The notes beneath the pieces were generated by a model that was not told where the DNA came from, searched no databases, and was given only the letters and a program-made list of their open reading frames with translations. Position numbers and translations under genes: made by a program. Of a DNA stretch of 64,000 nucleotides, positions 45,234 through 57,703 are shown one piece after another. Source of the stretch: Albugo candida (Eukaryota; Oomycota; Peronosporomycetes; Albuginales); contig JBDOQK010000077.1 in the NCBI GenBank assembly GCA_040437565.1, positions 50,491-114,490 on the forward strand, given 5' to 3'. Within the stretch, counting starts at the first letter, position 1. Each line of letters starts with the position of its first letter.

Positions 45234-45700
45234 CGGTTTTGCTCTTTTGTTTGGTAGTAAATGAAACTGTTAAGGATCTAGTTAGCGATATGACATCTAG
45301 CCAATCAGCAGTACTCCGAATAATTGTGGAGTTCTAAAAAGCAAACTTCAATAAAGGTTGATATGCGTTCTTATCGGCCTCGTTTACTTGTTATTAGTAC
45401 TGAGTGCACTATCGTGCAATACACGTGCATTGCTGCCTTGATTTTCTACATCGGCTGGCAATAATCTCGGCCATGTATGATAGTGTAGTAGAACGTAAAG
45501 TTTCACTCATAAGCATGACTATGATAATAGCACCTCGTTTATATGCTCAGGGTGCTAATAGAGATCAAATGCCACGCCGTTTGCTAGATTGCAAAAGCCT
45601 GTAAAGCTGAGAAAAAGCAGTAGTAGGCGACGGTGGATAACTGAATGGACACACTTTCGTCACCATCGTGTTCATTGGTTATTATTCAGCGCTGTCCGCC
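45234..45700. other. shared upstream region of permease and ALG6
   Basis: Probably a bidirectional promoter region, repeated at 48609-49075 by the assembly duplication. No defined elements identified. Confidence 0.4.
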
Positions 45701-46950
45701 ATGCATGAAAAGGATGAGGTCTCATTGGGACCACAGCAATCATTCCCGTACATATACAAAAAGTCTCTGTCTTTATGCTGGTTGTTTTACCTCGTCAATG
45801 TTCTCCAGCGTTGGTTGGTAAGTCTTGGATCGTATTCTGGTTTTTCTTCACCTCCAATGTATGGAGATTTTGAGGCACAGCGTCACTGGATGGAGATAAC
45901 GCGTAATTTACCGATAGCTGAGTGGTATCACAACACCACTAAAAATGATCTAATGTACTGGGGTCTGGACTATCCTCCCCTTACGGCTTTCGTCTCATAC
46001 GCTTTTGGATCGATAATGCAATATCTAGACGCGGATATGATAGCTCTTGGAACTTCTAGAGGATACGAAACACTTGGAAGCAAGAGTATGATGCGTTCGT
46101 CTGTTATACTTGCAGATCTGCTGGTTCTATTTCCAGCAGTATATTACTGCGTGAGCGTCATGTACAGAAGCGAGCTACGAGCTCCAGCATACGATAAATG
46201 GAGGCTGAAGACACTGACGGCATACCTAATTTTATCGCAACCTTCTTTTTTATTGATCGATCATGGCCATTTCCAGTACAATAATATCAGTCTAGGTCTC
46301 ACAGCAGCAGCTGTTGCTTTGATTTATCATGATCACGACTTTCTAGCTAGCGTTGCATACTGTTTGGCACTCAACTTTAAGCAAATGACGCTTTACTTTG
46401 CACCTGCATTTGGTTTGTACCTACTTTCAAAGTGCTGTTATGGCGATAAATGTATACTTCATCTTATAAAACTTTCCGCGGCTGTCGTTGTCACAATCGG
46501 TTTGCTTTGGCTACCATTCTGCCTCTATCGACCACCGGGCTCAACTTGTTTATCCTCATGGCAGCAAAGTACGATTTCAAAATGATCCTCCGATCGTATC
46601 ATCCTAATACGCTCTTTGTTCAGTTGTACATCGCATCTTCCCAGTTGCACGTGGCTTATTTGAAGATAAAGTGTCAAACGTTTGGTGCGTGTTGGACCTG
46701 GTTTATAAAGTCCGCCATCATATAGCGATGAGTGAACAGTTGCTTCTTTGGTATGAACTTATATCGTCCTGGTAATGTGGCATGAAATCCTCACGTCCCA
46801 CACTGCTGTAGCACTATCACGACATTCCTGGCTTTGACACCGTCAATGCTCGATCTTTTGAGAAGAAAACCGACCAAAACTCGATTTGTATTATCACTTG
46901 TAAACTCATCGCTTTCCTTCTTTCTGTTCTCCTTTCAAGGTACACACGCA
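45701..46950 (+). other. partial assembly copy of ALG6
   Basis: Same sequence as 49076-50325, cut by the gap at 46951. Belongs to the 3275-nt duplicated overlap. Confidence 0.92.
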
Positions 46951-47050
46951 NNNNNNNNNNNNNNNNNNNNNNNNNNNNNNNNNNNNNNNNNNNNNNNNNN
47001 NNNNNNNNNNNNNNNNNNNNNNNNNNNNNNNNNNNNNNNNNNNNNNNNNN
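46951..47050. other. assembly gap, 100 N
   Basis: Flanked by a 3275-nt direct repeat: 43676-46950 equals 47051-50325. Overlapping contig ends. The contig between this gap and the previous one (41951-46950) is exactly 5000 nt. Confidence 0.98.
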
Positions 47051-48608
47051 GACAAGAAATACAACGAAAAGTAAGTCAGTATTGTGGGATCTCCGAGTAA
47101 GTTGCCAAATACTGTCGTAATCACCATGGCCACTCCAACAATACAGCTCCACCAAGGTGCTATGGTTGATCGTGGTATGTCAGCACGTTTGAACTTGAGT
47201 AACATGCATCCCGTCCCAAACAACGTCATGAGGCCAAGAAATGCATACGTGTATACACCAGAAAGGGTTTCAGTATTGCCCTGCAAAATCACGACAAGGC
47301 TAGAGCCGATGAAAAAGTACCCAATTATGATAAAATGATTTGTCTGACGCCAAGGATTCACATCCAGTAAGAATGCCGGAAGTACGCGATCACTGGCTAG
47401 ACGGCGAATAAGCCCATTGACTCCAACGTAGGCCGTCAAGACTGCTCCTGATAGAACAACAAAAGCGTCGATTGCGACAATTTTTTCCATGTGACTCCCA
47501 CCAACAACACGAGCTACCTCGCCAAGCACGGTATCTTTATGATTAATGATTCCACCCGGTCCATATAGAGGTAATACGCCGAGAGAAAGTAGTGAGATCA
47601 AAGGATTGAATATTGCGACACCCCACCACATATTCTGCAAGTAAATATAACTCTTAGATCATGACATCATACGAATATTCCATTGCTTACCTTGAGTGTT
47701 TTCGTGAATACACCATCGGCCTGCTCTTCCACAAACTGTGAAGATGACTCGAAGCCCGAGATACCAAGCATAGCAGTCGAAGTTCCAAAAAAGAGAGCTG
47801 TAAAAAAGTTTCCTGTAATCATCGAGCCGGCCAGATTGATTTTTGGAAAATCTTCCCAAAAATTCTGTATGAGAATTTCAAAATTGTTGTTCACCACGTA
47901 TATGATGGCCATAATGCACAAAACGCTCAGTGTCAAAGTATGAAGAATAAAAATCACTAATGCCACAACCGCAGACTCTGTGATTCCCACGAGACTCAAA
48001 ATTGCAAAGAAGAAGAGTAATGCAATTGTTGCAGGTACCACTGCTATAGATTCCACTTGGGATTGTAAATAATTACATGCAGAAGCACCAGATACGACTC
48101 CCGTTGCGACATATGATAGAATCGCCAGAGCTGCTGCAACAGAAGCTATCCGTTTCGAAGTCGTGTTCAGCAGCACATTGTACGAGCCACCATTAAGAGG
48201 GATTGCATTAACAACTTCACCATAAATAAATCGATACAGGTATAGAACTCCAACGACAAACGCTAGTGCCACGGGAGCTAATATGCCGGCCTTTGAAGCA
48301 ACTAAACCCGATACGTATAGGCAGCTCGATAGGATATCATTACCACAAATTGCGGTTGCCAACCATTCCGACAATTTAGGGTGCTCTAGTGAAATATGTG
48401 CTTCGATTTCCAAGATTTCTTTCTCATCAGGAGCTGCTCGATAATGCGATCCCCAGCCTGGAAACTCCCACGGCATCAATGTCTCCAAGTCTTTGTCAAC
48501 TTTAACGACTATTGAATCAGACGTTTTCTCTTGAACTTTTAAAAACGGGTCGATCTCGTTGATGCCGGATGAGATAGTTCCGTACTCGCCAAGATGCAGG
48601 GAGCCCAT
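47051..48608 (-). other. partial assembly copy of the permease gene
   Basis: Copy of 43676-45233; lacks the C-terminal part, which lies on the other contig. Confidence 0.92.
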
Positions 48609-49075
48609 CGGTTTTGCTCTTTTGTTTGGTAGTAAATGAAACTGTTAAGGATCTAGTTAGCGATATGACATCTAGCCAATCAGCAGTACTCCGAATAATT
48701 GTGGAGTTCTAAAAAGCAAACTTCAATAAAGGTTGATATGCGTTCTTATCGGCCTCGTTTACTTGTTATTAGTACTGAGTGCACTATCGTGCAATACACG
48801 TGCATTGCTGCCTTGATTTTCTACATCGGCTGGCAATAATCTCGGCCATGTATGATAGTGTAGTAGAACGTAAAGTTTCACTCATAAGCATGACTATGAT
48901 AATAGCACCTCGTTTATATGCTCAGGGTGCTAATAGAGATCAAATGCCACGCCGTTTGCTAGATTGCAAAAGCCTGTAAAGCTGAGAAAAAGCAGTAGTA
49001 GGCGACGGTGGATAACTGAATGGACACACTTTCGTCACCATCGTGTTCATTGGTTATTATTCAGCGCTGTCCGCC

Positions 49076-50959
49076 ATGCATGAAAAGGATGAGGTCTCAT
49101 TGGGACCACAGCAATCATTCCCGTACATATACAAAAAGTCTCTGTCTTTATGCTGGTTGTTTTACCTCGTCAATGTTCTCCAGCGTTGGTTGGTAAGTCT
49201 TGGATCGTATTCTGGTTTTTCTTCACCTCCAATGTATGGAGATTTTGAGGCACAGCGTCACTGGATGGAGATAACGCGTAATTTACCGATAGCTGAGTGG
49301 TATCACAACACCACTAAAAATGATCTAATGTACTGGGGTCTGGACTATCCTCCCCTTACGGCTTTCGTCTCATACGCTTTTGGATCGATAATGCAATATC
49401 TAGACGCGGATATGATAGCTCTTGGAACTTCTAGAGGATACGAAACACTTGGAAGCAAGAGTATGATGCGTTCGTCTGTTATACTTGCAGATCTGCTGGT
49501 TCTATTTCCAGCAGTATATTACTGCGTGAGCGTCATGTACAGAAGCGAGCTACGAGCTCCAGCATACGATAAATGGAGGCTGAAGACACTGACGGCATAC
49601 CTAATTTTATCGCAACCTTCTTTTTTATTGATCGATCATGGCCATTTCCAGTACAATAATATCAGTCTAGGTCTCACAGCAGCAGCTGTTGCTTTGATTT
49701 ATCATGATCACGACTTTCTAGCTAGCGTTGCATACTGTTTGGCACTCAACTTTAAGCAAATGACGCTTTACTTTGCACCTGCATTTGGTTTGTACCTACT
49801 TTCAAAGTGCTGTTATGGCGATAAATGTATACTTCATCTTATAAAACTTTCCGCGGCTGTCGTTGTCACAATCGGTTTGCTTTGGCTACCATTCTGCCTC
49901 TATCGACCACCGGGCTCAACTTGTTTATCCTCATGGCAGCAAAGTACGATTTCAAAATGATCCTCCGATCGTATCATCCTAATACGCTCTTTGTTCAGTT
50001 GTACATCGCATCTTCCCAGTTGCACGTGGCTTATTTGAAGATAAAGTGTCAAACGTTTGGTGCGTGTTGGACCTGGTTTATAAAGTCCGCCATCATATAG
50101 CGATGAGTGAACAGTTGCTTCTTTGGTATGAACTTATATCGTCCTGGTAATGTGGCATGAAATCCTCACGTCCCACACTGCTGTAGCACTATCACGACAT
50201 TCCTGGCTTTGACACCGTCAATGCTCGATCTTTTGAGAAGAAAACCGACCAAAACTCGATTTGTATTATCACTTGTAAACTCATCGCTTTCCTTCTTTCT
50301 GTTCTCCTTTCAAGGTACACACGCACTTTCAATTGCGCTTTGTCAGACATACTAAGTTGTTCTACTTGTAGTTCATGAGAAGTCAATTCTTTTATCACTA
50401 CTTCCGGTTTCTCTGTTGGTTGGAAAGGCCCCGTTGATAGTGGGATGGTTTGGCTCTGTTGCAACCTTCAGGTGAGTCAACTTGGCTCGTGAACTTGTTG
50501 CCGTAATTACTATGATTTGCATTGTCAGTATGTACTTCTTGCTAGCTAAAGATGGCCTGAATCTACAGTACACCGTCCTTCAATTATTCCATGCACTTAC
50601 AGCTTTGGCTCCATTCATTTCGAGTAGCTTTGAGGTTCCTCTTTGCCTCGTACCACCCGGTCACTCCCCAAATGGAATCCCAGGACAAGTAATACTGACC
50701 AGTATCAAGGTATACCTAAGCATGTCTTACGTTCATGCTCAAAGTTATCATTTCTATGCAGGTCTCGCTCCTTGGAATGATACTATTGCATGTTATTCAT
50801 TTACTTGTTCCGCCTCCCGCGCGATACCCTCATCTCCACGAGTGTATATTCGCAACCTTTTCATGCGGTTGTTTCCTACTCACTCTTGCGTATTTTACCT
50901 ATTGGCAATGTACCATTGATGATACACAAGACGAAAATATGATCAAAAAGAAATCCTGA
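49076..50959 (+). CDS. ALG6: ALG6 dolichyl-P-Glc alpha-1,3-glucosyltransferase
   Basis: ER membrane enzyme that adds the first glucose to Man9GlcNAc2-PP-dolichol in N-glycan assembly. Six exons: 49076-49943, 49999-50125, 50187-50314, 50372-50471, 50529-50709 and 50762-50959. Introns are 52-61 nt, all GT-AG and in frame; 533 residues (human 507). Signatures: YGDFEAQRHWMEIT and WGLDYPPLTAF near the N-terminus, HGHFQYNNISLGL, then IFPVARGLFEDKVSNVWC across exons 1-2, SFFLFSFQVHEKSILL across intron 3, and a polytopic C-terminus ending in a Lys-rich ER tail (IKKKS). The start is the first ATG in frame (MHEKDEV). A copy lacking the 3' half stands at 45701-46950 because of the assembly duplication. 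Confidence 0.94.
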
Positions 50960-51223
50960 TCTTTCGGTATTCACTATCGATTGTGGAAGCCTAATTCAAA
51001 AAGCTGGCATTTTGTCATGTGTCAAAAGTGAGAGTATGTAGTACTAAATCATCATGCTACAGATATTCAATAAAATACCTGAATTTTTCTGTGTTGATGC
51101 GCTATGAAGCTCGAAATCTCAGCTGATCTCGGATCTTGTACCTAACTGAGTATACAGATGAACGGATACAGTTCTCATGAAATGCGCGTATATAAGATCG
51201 CCGTTACATGTCAGTGATTTATT

Positions 51224-53050
51224 ACAATCATCCGATGCAATCGCGCACTGATACATCTCGATTGGTCGGTGAAAAACAGAGACATTCCGAATGGTCTTCG
51301 GCGTCTGTCAGGTCTTGTTATTGTCGACATATGCGACCAGCACATCAGATGAATGCATCATTTCGAAATAATTGAGCAATGTGTTAGTCAAATCCTGGCT
51401 GTTGAGCAAAAGAATAGTGTGCAAACCATGAATAATCGTATCACTGTGTTCTTGTCTTATGAGTTGAGCTATTGCGTTTGACACCAGGCCGCACATAAAG
51501 TCAACTTTTAAGTTTGTCGATCAATTTGTACTACACACACAAGAAAAAGAAGAACGTCACCGTGGCACTGGCTGCAGTGTCGACGTACTTGTACCGAAAC
51601 ACCAGCAAATGCGGGTTTTCCGAATGTTGAGTCGGTAGCACCAGATCCAGCCCTTGCAGAGGTACCGAAGCTTCCACTCACTCCGTATCAAAAACCTCCA
51701 CTCGTAAAGCCCGTACCTGTCGGCTGTGTCGCCTCAATTCCAATCGTATTGCCAAATGCAAATTTTTGTTGTTCCTGTGGTACCAAACGACCCGATTGAG
51801 ATCCAAACGTTACCGATGATCCAAAACCACTGATGTAGCGCCAAATGGCTGATTCGAAGTGGTAGTAGTATCAAATGGATTTCCCGATGCATCAAACGCT
51901 CCACTTGACGCAGTCGGTTGAGCATTGCATAAAGACGATCCAAAATTGCCATAACCTGACGTTGCTGGAGCTCCAAAACAACNNNNNNNNNNNNNNNNNN
52001 NNNNNNNNNNNNNNNNNNNNNNNNNNNNNNNNNNNNNNNNNNNNNNNNNNNNNNNNNNNNNNNNNNNNNNNNNNNNNNNNNNACAATCATCCGATGCAAT
52101 CGCGCACTGATACATCTCGATTGGTCGGTGAAAAACAGAGACATTCCGAATGGTCTTCGGCGTCTGTCAGGTCTTGTTATTGTCGACATATGCGACCAGC
52201 ACATCAGATGAATGCATCATTTCGAAATAATTGAGCAATGTGTTAGTCAAATCCTGGCTGTTGAGCAAAAGAATAGTGTGCAAACCATGAATAATCGTAT
52301 CACTGTGTTCTTGTCTTATGAGTTGAGCTATTGCGTTTGACACCAGGCCGCACATAAAGTCAACTTTTAAGTTTGTCGATCAATTTGTACTACACACACA
52401 AGAAAAAGAAGAACGTCACCGTGGCACTGGCTGCAGTGTCGACGTACTTGTACCGAAACACCAGCAAATGCGGGTTTTCCGAATGTTGAGTCGGTAGCAC
52501 CAGATCCAGCCCTTGCAGAGGTACCGAAGCTTCCACTCACTCCGTATCAAAAACCTCCACTCGTAAAGCCCGTACCTGTCGGCTGTGTCGCCTCAATTCC
52601 AATCGTATTGCCAAATGCAAATTTTTGTTGTTCCTGTGGTACCAAACGACCCGATTGAGATCCAAACGTTACCGATGATCCAAAACCACTGATGTAGCGC
52701 CAAATGGCTGATTCGAAGTGGTAGTAGTATCAAATGGATTTCCCGATGCATCAAACGCTCCACTTGACGCAGTCGGTTGAGCATTGCATAAAGACGATCC
52801 AAAATTGCCATAACCTGACGTTGCTGGAGCTCCAAAACAACTCGACGGCGTCGTTGTAGACCCAGAGCTCGTTGATGTACCTCAGAAACCATGTAGGCTG
52901 AAAAGGAGGATTTCCAGTCCCAGCTTGATTAGTAGCGCCCATTGTATCGGTTCCAAAACCGCCAGCCGAATTTTCTCAAGTTGAAGCTGCAATCTGAGTC
53001 CCAAATCCAGACGCGGCAGTAGTACGGTGCATGACACTTAAAACCAGCAA
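51224..53050 (-). pseudogene. FG-repeat nucleoporin-like relic, duplicated by assembly
   Basis: Minus-strand pieces rich in Gly, Phe, Ser and Thr with FG dipeptides: SGYGNFGSSL, TSNQPFGATSV, FAFGNTIGIEA, GSGATDSTFGKPAF, AASGFGTQIA and SAGGFGTDTMG. This is the composition of FG nucleoporins (Nup98 type) that fill the nuclear pore. The frame is broken several times by stops and shifts not explained by short introns, and no folded domain (such as the Nup98 autoprotease) follows. Positions 51224-51982 equal 52083-52841 around the gap, so there is only one locus. It may be a pseudogene or a badly sequenced repeat-rich exon. The minus-strand segment 52167-52355 (IIHGLHTILLLNSQD) may be an unrelated piece. 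Confidence 0.45.
51983..52082. other. assembly gap, 100 N
   Basis: Flanked by a 759-nt direct repeat (51224-51982 equals 52083-52841). Confidence 0.98.
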
Positions 53051-53231
53051 ACCCTGATTTTGAATGGCCAATTTTCGGATCACATTACCCTGTAATGTTG
53101 CCGCTGCCGATTGGTTAAAGTACATCATAACAATCGTCCATGCCCTGACCTAGGCTCAGTTGAAGGTGTCTATATTACTAGAATTAGACAAACTGACTTC
53201 TCTAGTTGCCTAGGCTATCTTAAATAACATA

Positions 53232-53331
53232 NNNNNNNNNNNNNNNNNNNNNNNNNNNNNNNNNNNNNNNNNNNNNNNNNNNNNNNNNNNNNNNNNNNNN
53301 NNNNNNNNNNNNNNNNNNNNNNNNNNNNNNN
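53232..53331. other. assembly gap, 100 N
   Basis: No flanking repeat seen; cuts the repeat ORF that starts at 53654. Confidence 0.98.
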
Positions 53332-53869
53332 GCCTGGTCCTTACGCAAGGACTCCTGCGACTTGATTATTTCTGCCAAAGTGGGACCTTTGGTGTCGTCC
53401 ACACTTGCAGTTGCAGTTGCCTGTTGGTCACCCTGTGACGAGGCAACGACAGTACTGCATGTACCACCGGTAGTACCGGTATTAACATGTACCGTCACAC
53501 AGGGGGTGGGGGTACTTTCCACGTCATCACACAGGGGTGATGACTCATCAACAAGCATGCAATCACCCAAAACAGGGTGACTCATGAGGGTTGCCACGTC
53601 ACTACAAGTGGACGCTAGCACCCTTGGTTGTGTCGATATGTCGACTTGGACCATTGTTTTCGAGAGGAAAGAGTTGAAAAAGGTAGTTTTTCGAGTTGTT
53701 TTGTACTAACTTGGCGGGTTACGTAGTAGCCGGCAAATTGAGAAGTTGATTGAATCTCAGACAAGCTCGCACCAGTGATTATGCTCGCTTTGTTTACGTA
53801 GTTAGATGCGATGAGAGCTGAGAAATCGAATAGCAGGACAGCTTCACAAATAGTTCGAAGCGATGCCAA
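53332..53869 (-). mobile_element. second copy of the repeat-encoded N-terminus
   Basis: The Met at 53654 opens MVQVDISTQPRVLA and the frame runs to the gap with a KGPTLAEIIKSQESLRKD block. This matches the layout of the 30813 copy (MVSIDISN..., then WPSLADTLKGQEEFRKD). The upstream DNA also shares ggcaaattgagaag. Between the two blocks is a Ser/Thr-rich stretch with TGTTGGT-type repeats. Same dispersed family as 28598-30813. Confidence 0.55.
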
Positions 53870-54533
53870 AGTTGCATTAGTGCGATGATAAAGTGAACCC
53901 TGTGAATTTGTAATGTGTTTTGCAATCCGAATATACTCACAATATTATTTATCACTTCTATATTTGATAAATTTCGCATATTCCCTTGCGATACAACGTG
54001 ATGACAGATCAAGTAAAATGGATAGGTGAGTCGTTTGTTATACAATCGCAATCAAACCTCGCAGAAAGGCGGAATAACCGTCGTCGGGAATGCCTTTTAT
54101 AAATGCAGTTACAACTTTTCTGTCCTTAGAATATTGTTTACCTAACCTATATTTTCCACAAGCTTATGTATTCTCGAAGTACACACTGTACTTCTACCGA
54201 GTAGTTACAAAAGTGCGATGAAACGTGCGCATCGCTTATGCTGCGTCCAATTTCTCAATCAATTTTAGCGTCGTAAAGTCAAAGAAGTACCGTAATAATA
54301 ATTTGTTTTTGTTGTCAATCTTGCCACTGCCGCAATTTGTTAGATAGGATGTCTATTTGTTCCAGATAAATTCTCTTCTTGCCAGCACCGTTAGAGTTCT
54401 GCGTATCTGTATATTGCCGTTGGTGAATGATTACGGGGAATCTTCTTGCCTGCTTTAAGTGGCCTGTCACTTGGATTCAGTACAAGCAAACATCCTCAAA
54501 TCTTATGTTACGTTCACACTTCTTGACGTGTGT
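53870..54533. other. intergenic, no gene seen
   Basis: No supported frame. Confidence 0.35.
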
Positions 54534-56629
54534 TTATACGAAAAACCGGTGCGCAACTTCGAAGTACCCAACACTTCTGATACAAAGCGTCCATGAATTT
54601 ACTGTGTACACTAAACGAGTCAAAATTGGAAATCGGAAGTACAAGAATAGAAGACTAGCGTTGATTATGTAACTAGGATAAACAATTAGACATACTTTCC
54701 CGAAATACATCACGTGCTCGACAGGTAGCAAAATTCGATCAATATGACGGCTATACTTTGAAAAACAAGTTGCTCTAGATCCCTGTCTTATTGAGTCAAC
54801 CCAATAATCGTTTTTATTCGAACCACATACCTTGACGTGTCGTATGCTGGAGTCGTATAGATTGATCCCAAGCGTGCAAGGCTTGAATGATATCTATGCC
54901 AAATGTACTCCGCTTTGTATTTCCGACATCACTGAGGTTACTTGTCAGAGTTCTCTCAACGCAATCTACGTCGTAGCTTTCATGAGTTGTTCGACTTCAT
55001 TAGCAAAATTTTCCCAATGATGTCCGTAGAAATAATTTCGTGAGCTTCCATTTGCACAATCACTTACACTGGATCACTGCATAGCCGTACCTTTGCAACA
55101 TTGTAGGAAATTCTATATTTTCGTTTGTCAAAAGCTTTCAATGGCACTTCCGCATCGAAAACCGCCAATAAGCGGGGCTTACTTTTATGAAAAATCACGT
55201 CGGATGATACGTAAGAAGCTTACATTCCGCTTATCACCATCATCAGCTAATTGATACGATGATGTTCGTTCATCCGCTTACTGATGGCTCCATTGTCGTC
55301 AATCACAGCACATTTCGAAATTTACGACGATCGCGTATCCAAAGTTTCTCACTGCGTGCCAATTTCTTTGAGCGGAGAGCACGACTAAAAACCGACAGAT
55401 CGCACACATTTTGTATCTCGTGCGATTGTCCGATACTGATGGATAATAACTCTTTCTTTTTCGACGTCCTCGAGAAATCTCTGCAAGCATACAATGGATT
55501 AGAAGCGAGTGCTTATTGCTGCCAGAGGTTCTCAATGCCGCTGTACCTAGTCGTTCGGGCAATACCTTGATATATAAATGATCAGTATGATTGTGATTGC
55601 ACGCGGAAAATTATGTATTTGTTGCGCCCGCCATAATAAACGAGATTTGAGCTGTGTCTGGGAACAAAGCTATCCCGTCGAACAACTTTGATGGCGCGAA
55701 ATTGGACCCAAGAAAGTCGTCTTCTGCAAGTTTGCACCATTAATATGCTCCCCGTACTTCATTCCTTCCACGTCGACGTTTCCTGCGCATGCGGCAATAC
55801 GTGTGCGCATATTCCACGCACTGAAAGACCAACCACGACCATCGGAAAATCCTGGTAGTGTCATCTATCTACCACTTATGACTACGTACTCCATTTTTGG
55901 GAACAAAGTTTCAATGAGAAGTTGAAGCGTTGAGTGACTGCGATTCGGATTTCTCTAGTTCAATACATCAATGGGTATAATTGCATCTAAATGCATAAAG
56001 ACTTTTTCTTAGATGAAGACATTTTCTTTAATCGCAGCAGCGTATTTGAAAGATGCGATGGATCAGTGTAGCTACAGAACACAGGGTAGAATGAGTGAGA
56101 GCATCGAAACGACTCGTATCGTGCGTCTGGATTCTTCTCTGGCTTCCTTGTTTCCATCAGCTTTTCATTGCTTACTTTTCTCTGCATTCTCTGTAGTCCA
56201 ATCGTGCGTTGAGGCGTTCAGCTTGTCATGTATGGTTCCGGTTCCGGAGAGTTACTTGTGTGCAGACATTGTGGAAGTAAGCAACAGCTCGTTATGTCCA
56301 TTCAATTGTCAATAAATACTTAACTCCATTCTCGCACCGCTTTAATCTGTCCCCACATTCTACCGTCGTATCGCATGATATATCCGGCTGCCTTCCTTCT
56401 TTATAGCTAGCGAAAACGAAGTTCCACGAACTTTCAGTTCTTCCGATTTTGTACCAAGGCGCTCGTTCTTGCAAAGTGAGTCCCGATTCATTTTAAATGT
56501 CGCGCTTCTACCAGCAAAATCCTGTCCGTGACTGCAGCTTTGAATATCAAGTGCTTCTATCGGGTACGTGTTACGACCGATATTCGAATGCAGACACGAT
56601 GCCATAAAAGCGAGGACGTAATATGTCAA
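54534..56629 (-). CDS. secreted-protein candidate gene(s), several short exons
   Basis: Exon 1 (56455-56629) starts MTYYVLAFMASCLHSNIG, a signal peptide, and passes over a 67-nt GT-AG intron into 56325-56387 (GYIMRYDGRMWGQIKAV). Further coding-like segments follow: GFSDGRGWSFSAWNMRTRIA (about 55680-55860), DFSRTSKKKELLSISIG (55310-55490) and LLAVFDAEVPLKAFDKRKY (55090-55200). The 3' exons splice cleanly: ENFANEVEQLMKATT up to 54970, 54831-54893 and DLEQLVFQSIAVILIEFCYL to about 54725, with introns of 76 and 48 nt; the frame ends at 54534. Middle junctions are unresolved, so this could be one gene or two. No known family. Confidence 0.45.
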
Positions 56630-57142
56630 ACGTGTTGTTTGGTCGCATGATTATTCGAGTCATTACACGAAGGTGATTGTCATGTAGCACGGGAAAAAAG
56701 AGCCTTTATCGTATACATTATACCGACTTCTCATTATACTGTTTCAGCTTTTTGATGCTGTTATTTACCAAAAACACAGCGAAGAACCATACCTTCTCAG
56801 TCACAGCATGCTCTTGTGGTGGTTGAAACCTGCTCTTCGGCGTTCAGGTATTCGTAAATAGCCAGCATGCACGCTAGATTGGACCTGCATCCCGACGTTA
56901 TAACACTCCTCTCGCGCCAGCACCTTTTGCATTCCGAATTTGGGTCTGATCTATTCTTTGCTGGTACCTACTTTAATATTGGATTGCATCTACCCAACGT
57001 ACTCGTTTTTCGATCTGTCGGATTATCCAAATTCACTTCGTGTTGCATTTTCGCTATCTTGTAAAGCAAACATTAGCTGGGTTCTGCTTTTTCCCAAAAT
57101 TTCGTTCATACTTCGTCTACTTCGTCTATCATCATAATAATA
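56630..57142. other. unresolved plus-strand membrane-like segments
   Basis: Plus-strand open segments (ARLDLHPDVITLLSRQHLL at about 56869 and FSLSCKANISWVLLFPKI at about 57050) are hydrophobic and may be upstream exons of the ORF at 57143, but the junctions were not found. Confidence 0.3.
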
Positions 57143-57553
57143 TTGTGGCCATCATTACTTCCGCTTTACGTATCAATTACTGATAACTGGCAGCAAAAGC
57201 AATTTTCATGGATCCAAAATCTTGGCAGTGATCTCTCCATTACGATTTATTGTGCGCGGGCCTGCATTGCTGCATCCATTAGTGTGAGTACCTCCTTACA
57301 AATCAATCAGAAAAATTCTCTCCCGGTGGAAATATACATCGGAATCATTTCGCTCCTCATCGGGCTTTGCGGTTATGCAACTATCATTAGACGCGATATG
57401 ATTTCTAGCTTGGTGGCTGTATGGGTGTTGGTGGCACTTTTGGTGGCAATTGTCACGTGGAAAAGTATGAGAGATAGCAAAACAGCAGTAAGTGTCTTTG
57501 GGATCCGCTGTTGTGCCATCCAAGCAGTAATGACTATTCTGGAGATGCGGTAA
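57143..57553 (+). CDS. small membrane protein, possibly part of a spliced gene
   Basis: Frame of 136 codons with two or three hydrophobic segments (IYIGIISLLIGLCGYATII, MISSLVAVWVLVALLVAIV). A strong GTAAGT donor overlaps codons after RDSKTA, so the last 20 codons may be intron. Function unknown. Confidence 0.4.
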   Translation: MWPSLLPLYVSITDNWQQKQFSWIQNLGSDLSITIYCARACIAASISVSTSLQINQKNSLPVEIYIGIISLLIGLCGYATIIRRDMISSLVAVWVLVALLVAIVTWKSMRDSKTAVSVFGIRCCAIQAVMTILEMR

Positions 57554-57703
57554 TTGCTCAGCTTGCGTGTTGGAACAAGGAATAGGAGTTATTCAAACTG
57601 ATTGAAATAATGGAAGTTCGAAAATGTGCGTCGCTTTATTCTCTTTGTCAAATAGCGAGATCCACGTTGTCTCGCAAGTGCAATCGGGCAGTAAGATCGA
57701 TTT

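Noticed and set aside
40060-50325. Segmental duplication of PX, permease and ALG6 genes as a biological event
   Set aside because: Repeat edges coincide with 100-N gaps and the copies read alike wherever compared, which points to unmerged contig overlaps.
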